From Candidatus Auribacterota bacterium (GTDB lineage: Bacteria > Auribacterota > Tritonobacteria > UBA1439), in the NCBI GenBank assembly GCA_026391995.1, contig JAPLCY010000246.1:1-15448 (forward strand): a stretch of DNA of 15,448 nt, written 5' to 3'. The notes below the pieces were generated by a model, which had not been told where the DNA came from, did not search any database, and worked only from the letters and a program-made list of their open reading frames with translations. This document shows, in pieces, positions 6,209 to 12,493 of this stretch (positions are counted from its first letter, which is position 1; every line of letters starts with the position of its first letter). The position numbers were made by a program, and so were the translations under genes.

Positions 6209-8185
6209 CTATTGCATTGATCCCCCCAATGCCTCGAACTCCCGGTGGAGCGTTTCCCATTCCTCTATCATACGCTGGTGCTCCTGCGCAAGATTGTGGC
6301 GTTCCCTGTCAAGCGCCTCGAGCACGGCGTATGCGGCGGCCAGCGCCGGATCGGCCATCTTTGCATCCAGCTCGACCAGACGTGCTTCATGCCGTCCTAT
6401 TTTATTTTCAACAGCACTGATCTTCTTTTTGATTATACGGATGCTGCGCTCCCGCGCCCTGACTTCTTCCCTCTCGTTAATGCGTCGATCCCTGGGGGCA
6501 TGCACGATTGGAGAGGGTTCCCTTGGCAGCGACTCTTTCATGGGGGGAGATCCCTTCTCTTGTTCCGGCTCCTCAGAAACCACACGCTGCCTGTATGCCA
6601 GATAATCGGAGTATCTCCCCGGATACACGCGAACAGCCCCATTGTCTATTTCAACAATTTTGTTGGTAACGCGGTCCATGAACGCACGGTCGTGCGAAAC
6701 TATGACCATGGTGCCCGTGTAGGCGGTGAGGGCCCTCTCAACGGTCGCGCGAGAGGTTATGTCGAGATGGTTGGTGGGTTCATCGAGCAGGAGGAGGTTG
6801 GCCGGGCTGAAGAGGATCCGGGCGAGGCGAAACCGAGTCCTCTCCCCTCCCGAGATCGCGCTCAGCGGTTTCATGACATCATCGCCGCTGAAAAGGAAGG
6901 CGCCGAGAACGTCGCGAGCGCGTGAACCCTCACCCGCCGGTGCAATTGTACTGATTGCATCGAGGAGCGTCGTATCCGCCGTGAGGGTCTCCGTGTCGTA
7001 CTGCGCGAAGTACACGCTCGCGACCTTCCGCCCCAAGAGGCATTCCCCTTCGCTGGGCGTTTCTCTCCCGGCGAGAATGCGTAGCAGGGTGGACTTGCCC
7101 GCCCCGTTTACCCCGACCAGCCCGATCTTCTCGCCGCGGTGGATTGTGAGGTTTATTCCTGAGAACACACGCTTTGCGCCATACGCATGGCCGAGATCCC
7201 GCAGGGTGAGCACGTCGTGATAGCTTTCCGGGGCTTTGGGAAAAGTAAAGTGGATCGCGGTGGGGTGAAACGGCGGCTCTATCCGTTTGATCTTCTCCAA
7301 TTGCTTGACCCGGCTCTGCACGAGGGCCGCGCGGGCCGCGTTTGCCCTGAATTTGTTGATGAACGACTTTATCGCCGCGATCTCTTTCTGCTGCCGCGCA
7401 TACGCCTCCCATTGCGCTTCTCGTCTGCGTTGGCTGGCGGTGAGATAATGTGCGTAATTCCCTGTGTACACCTCCGCCCTGCCGCTTGCCAGGCAGACAA
7501 TCCGGCCGGCAAGCCGGTCCATGGTGGCGGTTTCGTGGGACACCAGTACCACGGTGCGCCCGCATTTTTCGATCCACTCCTCGAGCCAGAGGGTCGATTC
7601 GAGATCGAGATGATTCGTGGGTTCATCGAGCAGTATGACATCGGGCTTTTGCAGCAGGAGCTTCGCGAGCAAAATGCGCATGCGCCAGCCGCCTGAGAAG
7701 TCGCGGCAGGATCGCGAAAGATCCTCGGGGGAAAAACCGAGCCCTGCGGCAATGCGCGCCACCTTCGACTCGAGGGCGTACCCTTCCTGATGCTCGACCA
7801 GATTCGCGCACTCCGCGTATCGATGGATTATGCGGGCGTGCGCGGCGGAGTCCGGGTCGATTTCCCCCATCTGCTCCATGAGCGACGCCATCTCCCGTGT
7901 CGCCGACTGCACTTCGACGAACGCGCCGAGCAGCTCCTTCTCAAGCGAATGCCCGACATCCATATCGGATTCCTGGGGGAGGTAACCGACGGTCGTCTGT
8001 TTCGGCATGCGGATAGTGCCGGTATCGGGGTGCTCAACGCCGGTAATCGCCCTGAGGAGGGTGGATTTCCCGCAGCCGTTCGGCCCCACCACCGCAACGC
8101 ATTCACCATCTTTGATCGTAAGGTCCACCCCCCGGAGAATGGGGCGTCCCCCGAGACTGAGATGTACCTTCTCAATGTTAATCAT
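6209..8185 (-). CDS. ABC-F family ATPase (YheS/YdiF/Uup type)
   Basis: This 658-residue soluble protein has two ABC ATPase domains and no membrane segments, the layout of ABC-F translation factors that act at the ribosome E site. Domain 1 has Walker A GPNGCGKST (34-42), signature SGGWRMR (164-170) and Walker B ILLDEPTNHLD (184-194). Domain 2 has Walker A GVNGAGKST (358-366), signature SGGER (445-449), Walker B LLLLDEPTNHLD (464-475) and switch SHDRAF (496-501). The linker at about 265-300 (FINKFRANAARAALVQSR) is the ABC-F interdomain arm. Residues 575-655 form a charged coiled-coil C-terminal extension. In domain 1 the usual SHD switch reads SHE (216-218). Whether it is a housekeeping factor or an antibiotic-protection protein cannot be decided here. 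ATG at 8185 has AGGGAG, but 13 bases away. Confidence 0.95.
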   Translation of the reverse strand: MINIEKVHLSLGGRPILRGVDLTIKDGECVAVVGPNGCGKSTLLRAITGVEHPDTGTIRMPKQTTVGYLPQESDMDVGHSLEKELLGAFVEVQSATREMASLMEQMGEIDPDSAAHARIIHRYAECANLVEHQEGYALESKVARIAAGLGFSPEDLSRSCRDFSGGWRMRILLAKLLLQKPDVILLDEPTNHLDLESTLWLEEWIEKCGRTVVLVSHETATMDRLAGRIVCLASGRAEVYTGNYAHYLTASQRRREAQWEAYARQQKEIAAIKSFINKFRANAARAALVQSRVKQLEKIKRIEPPFHPTAIHFTFPKAPESYHDVLTLRDLGHAYGAKRVFSGINLTIHRGEKIGLVGVNGAGKSTLLRILAGRETPSEGECLLGRKVASVYFAQYDTETLTADTTLLDAISTIAPAGEGSRARDVLGAFLFSGDDVMKPLSAISGGERTRFRLARILFSPANLLLLDEPTNHLDITSRATVERALTAYTGTMVIVSHDRAFMDRVTNKIVEIDNGAVRVYPGRYSDYLAYRQRVVSEEPEQEKGSPPMKESLPREPSPIVHAPRDRRINEREEVRARERSIRIIKKKISAVENKIGRHEARLVELDAKMADPALAAAYAVLEALDRERHNLAQEHQRMIEEWETLHREFEALGGSMQ

Positions 8186-8446
8186 GCGCCGCGGTTGCTC
8201 CCTCGTGTGCCGACGCTACTTAAGCCATCTTCGTCACAATATGAAGGAGGCTCTTACGCTTGATTTTGGGTGGCAAAAATCAACCTAAGGCCATTTTTTA
8301 AGGGCCTAAATATACGTATCCAGCTGGCTGACAATAAGATATCGTGGTCCAACTCTAATTTCTCATATTAATCTCGTATGCGAAATTAATCAACCACCCT
8401 CGTCTCCACATGAATTGGAGTTACATCTCTGTGTATCACTCCAAAT
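8186..8446. other. AT-rich non-coding gap with inverted repeats
   Basis: This 261-base gap separates the ABC-F gene from the SGNH gene, both on the minus strand. It is visibly richer in AT than the ABC-F gene. It contains an imperfect arm pair around 8283-8310 (AAGGCC and GGGCCT) with an A/T-rich centre. A 7-bp inverted repeat, TAATTTC at 8356-8362 and GAAATTA at 8382-8388, is also present. I see no gene and no convincing promoter for the ABC-F gene in it. Confidence 0.5.
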
Positions 8447-8449
8447 TCA
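8411..8449 (-). terminator. Hairpin overlapping the stop of the SGNH gene
   Basis: TGAATTGGAGT (8411-8421) pairs with ACTCCAAATTCA (8438-8449), giving an 11-bp stem with one bulged base and a 16-base loop. The right arm includes the stop codon of the minus-strand SGNH gene. No T-run follows on the minus strand, so it may be a 3'-end-stabilising hairpin and not an intrinsic terminator. Confidence 0.35.
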
Positions 8450-9640
8450 TTGTTGTGCGTCCTCGCTACTATGTTGCATTGAGTTACGTACCGCACTGAT
8501 GCTATCAATGATGACCTTGGCTATCAGAGCATGTGCACGAGGATTGGGATGCTTGTCAACGAGGACTGGAGGTGACCCACGGAAGTGACCGTATGCGGTT
8601 ATGTAGTCGTTCGTCCCAGATTCTGAAAGAGAAGATAGCAATGCTGCATGAGCGTCCACCGTGGGGATTCCCAACTCGCGGAGCTCATCGGGAATTGATA
8701 CAGCTTCGGATGAGCTCCCCAACACGACGACCAATAGCGCTGCGCCGTGTTCTGAGCAAAGCGATTGCATTCTACCGTAGACGGTTCTAACGACCTCCGT
8801 GCGGTTCGTTGTGGGTTTCTTAATCTGGCCCACCGCCAACCGAACACGGTATTGAAGCATATTCACATCATCATGAACAAAGAGGGGTAGCGCAGCGCGA
8901 AACAGAAAGGAAGTGAAGTCAAGTATCCCTCTCTCCGAAGAACGCCATGGACTCAAGTCAATGTCGTATGGAAGGAACACGGGGGGCTGCAGCTCTACGC
9001 GACCAGACGGTGCGTCGGCAAAGAATGGGTTTGGCGCGTAAGAGTAGTATGTTGGTGCGAAGTGACTTGTGGCACGATCCACAAGCCAAGGCGAATATTG
9101 GACAAGAACGTAGTCGGGGGAGTAATCCGGTATCAACCGTTCCGCCAACAACAACATCTGCGCCAGACCGTAACTGCAGACCCCTGCATTGAGCTCTGTT
9201 CCGCCAAGCGATTCCGCAACCATGTGAGGAAATGTGTCCTCAGCGGCACACGCAGCGCCGTAGGTAAATGAGCAACCCAATGCCAGTATGAACGGTCGAG
9301 TTCTTTCTTTCTGTCTTGGTTCGCCAACCGGGACACAAAATCCATCGTGGTCGAATTGCACTGGGATGTCCGGCCCTATCGGGAAAACCTGTGCACTCCG
9401 TACCCCTGGAATGGGGCGCCATCCGAATGCCTTGTCTGCACAATGAGCAGGGCTGCGCCAACCGCGAGAGTTGCCCTTTGCATAGGAATACAGTCCCAAG
9501 GCACGGTACGCGATGGCAACTCCGTAAAGCAACCCCAAAAATACGAGGAACATACTGCTGGAGAAGAGAATCTTCTTCCACACTGGTAGTTCCGTTCGCA
9601 TTGGTAATTCACTCTTTCTTCGCACAACGACCAAGCTCAC
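8447..9640 (-). CDS. Membrane-anchored SGNH/GDSL-type hydrolase
   Basis: This protein of up to 397 residues has one N-terminal transmembrane anchor (about 22-47) and an extracytoplasmic SGNH-like domain. Block I is LALGCSFTYG with nucleophile Ser124. A block II-like NAGVCSYGLAQ follows at 151-161, and block V is DKHPNPRAHAL with Asp362 and His364. Upstream, VQFDHDGFCVP resembles the DGF strand seen in SGNH proteins of surface-polysaccharide clusters. The likely role is removing or adding acyl groups on an envelope glycan; the substrate is unknown. The longest start is GTG at 9640, but it lies in sequence continuing from the transposase remnant, so the ATG at 9601, just before the hydrophobic anchor, may be the real start. 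The gene is lower in GC than the neighbouring dehydrogenase and ABC-F genes, and beside IS debris, so recent acquisition is possible. Confidence 0.85.
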   Translation of the reverse strand: MSLVVVRRKSELPMRTELPVWKKILFSSSMFLVFLGLLYGVAIAYRALGLYSYAKGNSRGWRSPAHCADKAFGWRPIPGVRSAQVFPIGPDIPVQFDHDGFCVPVGEPRQKERTRPFILALGCSFTYGAACAAEDTFPHMVAESLGGTELNAGVCSYGLAQMLLLAERLIPDYSPDYVLVQYSPWLVDRATSHFAPTYYSYAPNPFFADAPSGRVELQPPVFLPYDIDLSPWRSSERGILDFTSFLFRAALPLFVHDDVNMLQYRVRLAVGQIKKPTTNRTEVVRTVYGRMQSLCSEHGAALLVVVLGSSSEAVSIPDELRELGIPTVDAHAALLSSLSESGTNDYITAYGHFRGSPPVLVDKHPNPRAHALIAKVIIDSISAVRNSMQHSSEDAQQ

Positions 9641-9652
9641 CTGCCTGAGAAA

Positions 9653-9766
9653 TCATGGTTCAATGATCGTCTTTCGCTTCTCGTAAGCTTTTCGCCCCTT
9701 CTCGGAGGCTACCCTTTTTCGCATCTCCTTACTTGGAAAATAGCTGTAGTCGATCTCCACTGTTCG
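9653..9766 (-). pseudogene. C-terminal remnant of a DDE transposase (IS1182-like)
   Basis: The minus strand encodes about 37 residues resembling the extreme end of the DDE domain of IS1182-type transposases. The visible pieces are RTVEIDYSYF, then SKEMRKRVASEKGRKAYEKR, then KTIIEP. In intact relatives this last block normally runs on as a V-F-G-Q/H motif, but here a TGA follows immediately at 9653-9655. Everything upstream of about 9770 belongs to a different repeat, so only the tail survives. The open frame continues to an ATG at 9865, but that part reads as repeat sequence. Family assignment is from motif memory and is moderately sure. Confidence 0.6.
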
Positions 9767-9771
9767 CACAC

Positions 9772-9849
9772 CATGCCGGGCCGAGACAGGGAGCGAGAGA
9801 GATGCAGCGGGTGAAGCCAACGGAGTGAGGCACATCAGTGGGAATATGG
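9772..9849. repeat. Diverged third copy (C) of the repeat extension
   Basis: This stretch aligns with the outer part of repeat copy B at about 15083-15165. The best block is AGAGAGATGCAGCGGGTG (9796-9813), which differs at one base from 15108-15125. Matching ends also occur: ATGCCGG against ATGCTGG on one side and GGAATATGG against GGAAGTATG on the other. The tRNA-like and terminator core is absent; the transposase remnant lies in its place. Confidence 0.5.
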
Positions 9850-9883
9850 CCTCACGCGCACACACTCATATGTTCAGACGCCC

Positions 9884-11572
9884 TCACTCCTTCTCCCCCT
9901 TTACCGGCACGTATAGAGCCTTGACCGAGTCGATTTCAGCCTGCTTCCGGGTAGAATCCCACCCGAGCTCGCGCCCCATCAGCTCCACGCAGGCGCGGAG
10001 GCATCCATCCGCGGGGCAGCCCGCGGTGCCGAGCTCGGTGCGCCGGAGTACCGCGTCGGCAAGCGTGAGAGCCATCTCCTCCCGCGCGGCGTGGACGATC
10101 TCCGCGCCGATGACCACGGGCTGAGCGGGGAGGAGCTCCGCGAGGGCGCGGTCACTCCCGGCGAGATCGAGGATGTTGCGGTAGCGCGCTCCATAATGAT
10201 AGACGAGATGCCGCATGCTCCCCTCTCCGATCCATGCCGGCCTTGCGCGCACGGCATCTTCGAGGAACTCGTCGAACTTCCCGACGTCGCCTCCGCATAC
10301 GGGGGTGACGCCGCTCGTACCTCGGCGTCGGGGGATCCGGAGCTTGCGCATCGCGAGGTCCACGGCCTTCTCCGCGACGTCGCGGGCGGTGGTGTATTTC
10401 ACCCCGACAAGCGTGATGAGCCCGTCCCACCCGTGGCGACGCCGGTGGTCCACGAGGCGGTAGTGGTTCAGCGGGACCGCCTCGCCGGTCTTCCGGTTCA
10501 CGCGCTTCATGGGAAGGATGCCGCTGTAGAAGCACCGGACATCGTCACGCCCGAGCTTCGCGAGGGGGTATGCGGCGTTGATCGCGTCGAGGAGCGCCAG
10601 GATCTCCTGCTCGGTAACGCGGTATTCATCCGGCTCACCACCGTACGGCGCGTGCACGGTGCCTACGAGCGACACATCCCGCCAGGGTGTGACGAAGTAG
10701 AGCCGCGACCCTTTGAGCGCCGGATTGGCGGGCGTCTCTGCGCACCCACGGTACGCGAGGCCCGCGCCGCAGTCGCGGATGAACGAGCGAGTTACGATGA
10801 CCAGCGCCGTGGAAAGGATGAGGGGGGGCATGGCCGCGCCCGCGTCGAGGAGCTTCAGGACCATGTCGGTCCATGGTCCCGAGGCGTTGAGCACGACCCT
10901 GGCGCGGATTTCAAACCTCTTCCCCGTAGTCCTGTCCAGCGCCTTCACGCCGGTGACCGTCCTCCCCGCGGTGAGGAACCCGATCGCCTCCACGTAATTC
11001 GCCGCGCACACACCCTTCCCGCAGGCCCCGAGAATGAAGGAGAGGAGAAGCCGTTCGGAGTTGTGCGTCTGACTGTCGTACCAGACGGCCCCCCCGGTCA
11101 GGCCATTTGTCGGAATCCCCGGCAGGAGCTCCAGGACCTTCTGCCGGGAGATCGTCTTCCCCCGGGGAATGCGCTTCTGCGGATCGTCGATCCTGTTGCG
11201 GTCGAATCCGATGAGGTCGTTTGCGAGCATCGCGACCGCGAGCGCCTCGCGCCCCTTGGTGAAATGCCCGTAGGTCGGCATGACGCAGGGGAACGGGTGG
11301 ACAAAGTGGGGGGCGATCTTCATGAGGGTGCGCCGCTCGCGTATCGATTCGCGCATCCTCTTGAAGTCGGCCTTCTGGAGGTAGCGGAGCCCGCCGTGGA
11401 TGATCTTCTGACTGTTCTGGGAGGTCGCGCCCCCGAAGTCGCCCCGTTCGATGAGGGCGACCCTCAGTCCCCTCAGCGCCGCATCCCACGCCGCGCAGGC
11501 GCCGTAGATGCCCGCCCCTACGATGAGGAGGTCGTACTCCGATGCGGCAAGTTGGGCGATGTCGCGATTCAT
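9884..11572 (-). CDS. glpD: FAD-dependent glycerol-3-phosphate dehydrogenase
   Basis: This 562-residue protein oxidises glycerol 3-phosphate to dihydroxyacetone phosphate, passing electrons to the quinone pool at the inner membrane. The FAD-binding Rossmann motif is GAGIYG (19-24), followed by the acidic residue of IERGDF (41-46). The family's FAD/substrate loop is SQKIIHGGLRYLQ (54-66). The NASGPWTDMVLKLLD segment is typical of the DAO superfamily. The C-terminal DAO_C-like helical domain covers about 430-550 (MRHLVYHYGARYRNIL, then EEMALTLADAVLRRTELG). The length fits GlpD/GlpA. No glycerol kinase or facilitator gene is adjacent, so it is a stand-alone gene here. The ATG at 11572 has only a weak purine-rich RBS (AAAGAAAA). 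High GC, unlike the sequence on both sides. Confidence 0.93.
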   Translation of the reverse strand: MNRDIAQLAASEYDLLIVGAGIYGACAAWDAALRGLRVALIERGDFGGATSQNSQKIIHGGLRYLQKADFKRMRESIRERRTLMKIAPHFVHPFPCVMPTYGHFTKGREALAVAMLANDLIGFDRNRIDDPQKRIPRGKTISRQKVLELLPGIPTNGLTGGAVWYDSQTHNSERLLLSFILGACGKGVCAANYVEAIGFLTAGRTVTGVKALDRTTGKRFEIRARVVLNASGPWTDMVLKLLDAGAAMPPLILSTALVIVTRSFIRDCGAGLAYRGCAETPANPALKGSRLYFVTPWRDVSLVGTVHAPYGGEPDEYRVTEQEILALLDAINAAYPLAKLGRDDVRCFYSGILPMKRVNRKTGEAVPLNHYRLVDHRRRHGWDGLITLVGVKYTTARDVAEKAVDLAMRKLRIPRRRGTSGVTPVCGGDVGKFDEFLEDAVRARPAWIGEGSMRHLVYHYGARYRNILDLAGSDRALAELLPAQPVVIGAEIVHAAREEMALTLADAVLRRTELGTAGCPADGCLRACVELMGRELGWDSTRKQAEIDSVKALYVPVKGEKE

Positions 11573-11631
11573 GACGAGTTTTCTTTCAAGAGATATGGAT
11601 CGATTACGCCGGATGACACGGTATGGTCTGT

Positions 11632-11637
11632 ACTATA
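11632..11637 (-). promoter_or_regulatory. Candidate extended -10 for glpD
   Basis: On the minus strand 11640-11632 reads TGCTATAGT, an extended -10 (TGn plus TATAGT). No good -35 is seen 16-18 bases upstream, which extended -10 promoters tolerate. It would give a leader of roughly 55 bases before the ATG at 11572. Confidence 0.4.
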
Positions 11638-11640
11638 GCA

Positions 11641-11874
11641 CAGGAGAGGATGGACAGGCGAGAGCGATTTGCGTCTCTTGGATTGCCTCAGTTGAGCGTT
11701 TGCTGTAATATTTTCCCATTCATAAATGCCATCGCCAGGAAGGCGTTCAATGTCACGCTTACTCTTTGCATCCTGCTCACCATCATACTGCTGCTCCGCC
11801 TCTTCTTGATCGAAAATAGATCTGGGTCAAACCTCGTGTGGTTGTTGCCTAAAGGGCAGAAATTAAAAACTCGC
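11641..11874. other. Non-coding stretch, possible gene remnant
   Basis: I see no convincing gene. A plus-strand frame through about 11700-11850 encodes a short hydrophobic stretch (FNVTLTLCILLTIILLLRLF), but it lacks an RBS and runs directly into the palindromic repeat that follows. It may be the decayed remains of a membrane protein or chance. Confidence 0.35.
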
Positions 11875-11975
11875 CATTGCGAGGAGTCCCGTGTCGCGGG
11901 ACGACGCGGCAATCTCACTCTAAATGGCATAAAAAGCGAGATTGCTTCTCCCACCCTCCGGGAGGGATCGCAATG
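11875..11975. repeat. Palindromic MITE-like repeat
   Basis: The element is bounded by perfect 8-bp inverted ends, CATTGCGA (11875-11882) and TCGCAATG (11968-11975). An inner pair, GCAATCTC (11909-11916) and GAGATTGC (11938-11945), lies within it. Two further hairpins sit in the arms: GTCCCG/CGGGAC at 11886-11902 and CCCTCC/GGAGGG at 11954-11966. The whole 101-bp unit can fold into one branched structure. It resembles the widespread non-coding repeat with CATTGCGAG and GCAATCTC motifs seen between genes in many bacterial genomes. No protein is encoded. Confidence 0.7.
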
Positions 11976-12060
11976 ACAAGTTGATCGGGATTTGGGCAAC
12001 AACCTGTCGTCTATTGACTGAGAATGTTCTGATACAGTGAATTTACATTTTCTCGATTAT

Positions 12061-12093
12061 AGAAAAAGGGCCCTAGATAGAAATCTAGGGCCC
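12061..12093 (-). terminator. Strong intrinsic terminator inside repeat copy A
   Basis: GGGCCCTAGAT (12068-12078) and ATCTAGGGCCC (12083-12093) form a perfect 11-bp stem with a four-base loop. On the minus strand it is followed by TTTTTCT (12067-12061), so it should stop leftward transcription. It lies downstream of the DUF4139 gene, about 400 bases after its stop, and six bases after the tRNA-like CCA. Confidence 0.85.
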
Positions 12094-12156
12094 TCAATTT
12101 GGTAGCGGGGGCGGGATTTGGAGCCGATTTGTACAAAGCACCTATCCTTACGGCGC
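12061..12156 (-). repeat. Copy A of 96-bp direct repeat with tRNA-3'-end-like sequence and terminator
   Basis: All 96 bases match 14980-15075 except one (A against G in the hairpin loop). On the minus strand the repeat contains a tRNA-like 3' end whose final CCA maps to 12102-12100. Acceptor-like CCCCGCT, T-stem strand CCCGC and a seven-base loop TCCAAAT are correctly spaced. The loop differs from the usual TTCAAAT, and the 5' T-stem (TCGGC) pairs poorly. No 5' tRNA half (AGCGGGG expected) occurs upstream, so this is not a working tRNA. Weaker similarity to copy B continues to about 12240. Confidence 0.85.
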
Positions 12157-12246
12157 ATTGGCTGTATGCGGGGGCGAAACAGGGCGCCCGAGACATGCAG
12201 ATAGTGTGCGGCGCGGCGCCACCAAGTATGACGATATAAGCATTGT

Positions 12247-12400
12247 TGCGTCACCCACTTGATATAGGCGATAACGCCGTCCTCGTAACAATAAACCTCG
12301 CTTGCCTCAGGGCTTTTAATCGGCCCCGAGACGTTCAAATGTGTTACTTCCCGCAGCCGGCGCGGTAAGGAGCTCACGCTCGCGTTGGCAAAGAGGCAGC
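12247..12400 (-). pseudogene. Fragment resembling GyrB ATPase-domain sequence
   Basis: A minus-strand frame of about 50 codons reads RRLREVTHLN, then eleven residues, then EVYCYEDGVIAYIKWV. This pattern matches the GyrB region RLREL-x-FLN followed by an aromatic-x-Y-E-G-G-I-x-x-F/Y-V segment. The spacing between the two blocks is shorter than in intact GyrB, there is no upstream domain (in-frame TAA near 12430), and similarity stops where the outer edge of repeat copy A begins. The frame stays open into the repeat, but that part is not GyrB-like. This is probably a captured or decayed fragment. Confidence 0.45.
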
Positions 12401-12493
12401 CCCGCAGATATATCCGGGCTTAACCTCCGAACCACAAGATCAATCTATCTAACAGCGCCCTCTCTCCGATAGACTATCTAATACGTCTGTAGA
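12378..12493. other. Short non-coding gap downstream of the DUF4139 gene
   Basis: No gene is seen. The AT-rich part carries short repeated words, such as AGACTAT near 12471 and 12491. It also has TATCTAACAG near 12445, which recurs in the DUF4139 promoter region near 14698. Confidence 0.3.

Noticed and set aside
10091..11638. 515-codon plus-strand open frame opposite glpD
   Set aside because: The opposite strand encodes a full glycerol-3-phosphate dehydrogenase with all family motifs. The plus-strand translation shows no domain and only reflects high-GC codon use.
11623..11976. 117-codon plus-strand frame with a hydrophobic stretch
   Set aside because: It lacks an RBS and ends inside the palindromic repeat, whose translation is a typical spurious tail. 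Noted as possible debris only.
12100..12175. Complete tRNA gene in repeat copy A (or copy B at 15019-15094)
   Set aside because: Only the 3' half looks like tRNA. The 5' acceptor strand AGCGGGG, D-arm and anticodon arm are not found at the right distance, and the T-stem pairs poorly.
12057..12420. tmRNA (ssrA) ending in the tRNA-like CCA
   Set aside because: A GCC-AAC stretch and a GGGG-rich 5' end exist about 300 bases upstream. However, no GGATTCGACGGG-like 5' domain and no short tag frame ending in ALAA-stop were found.
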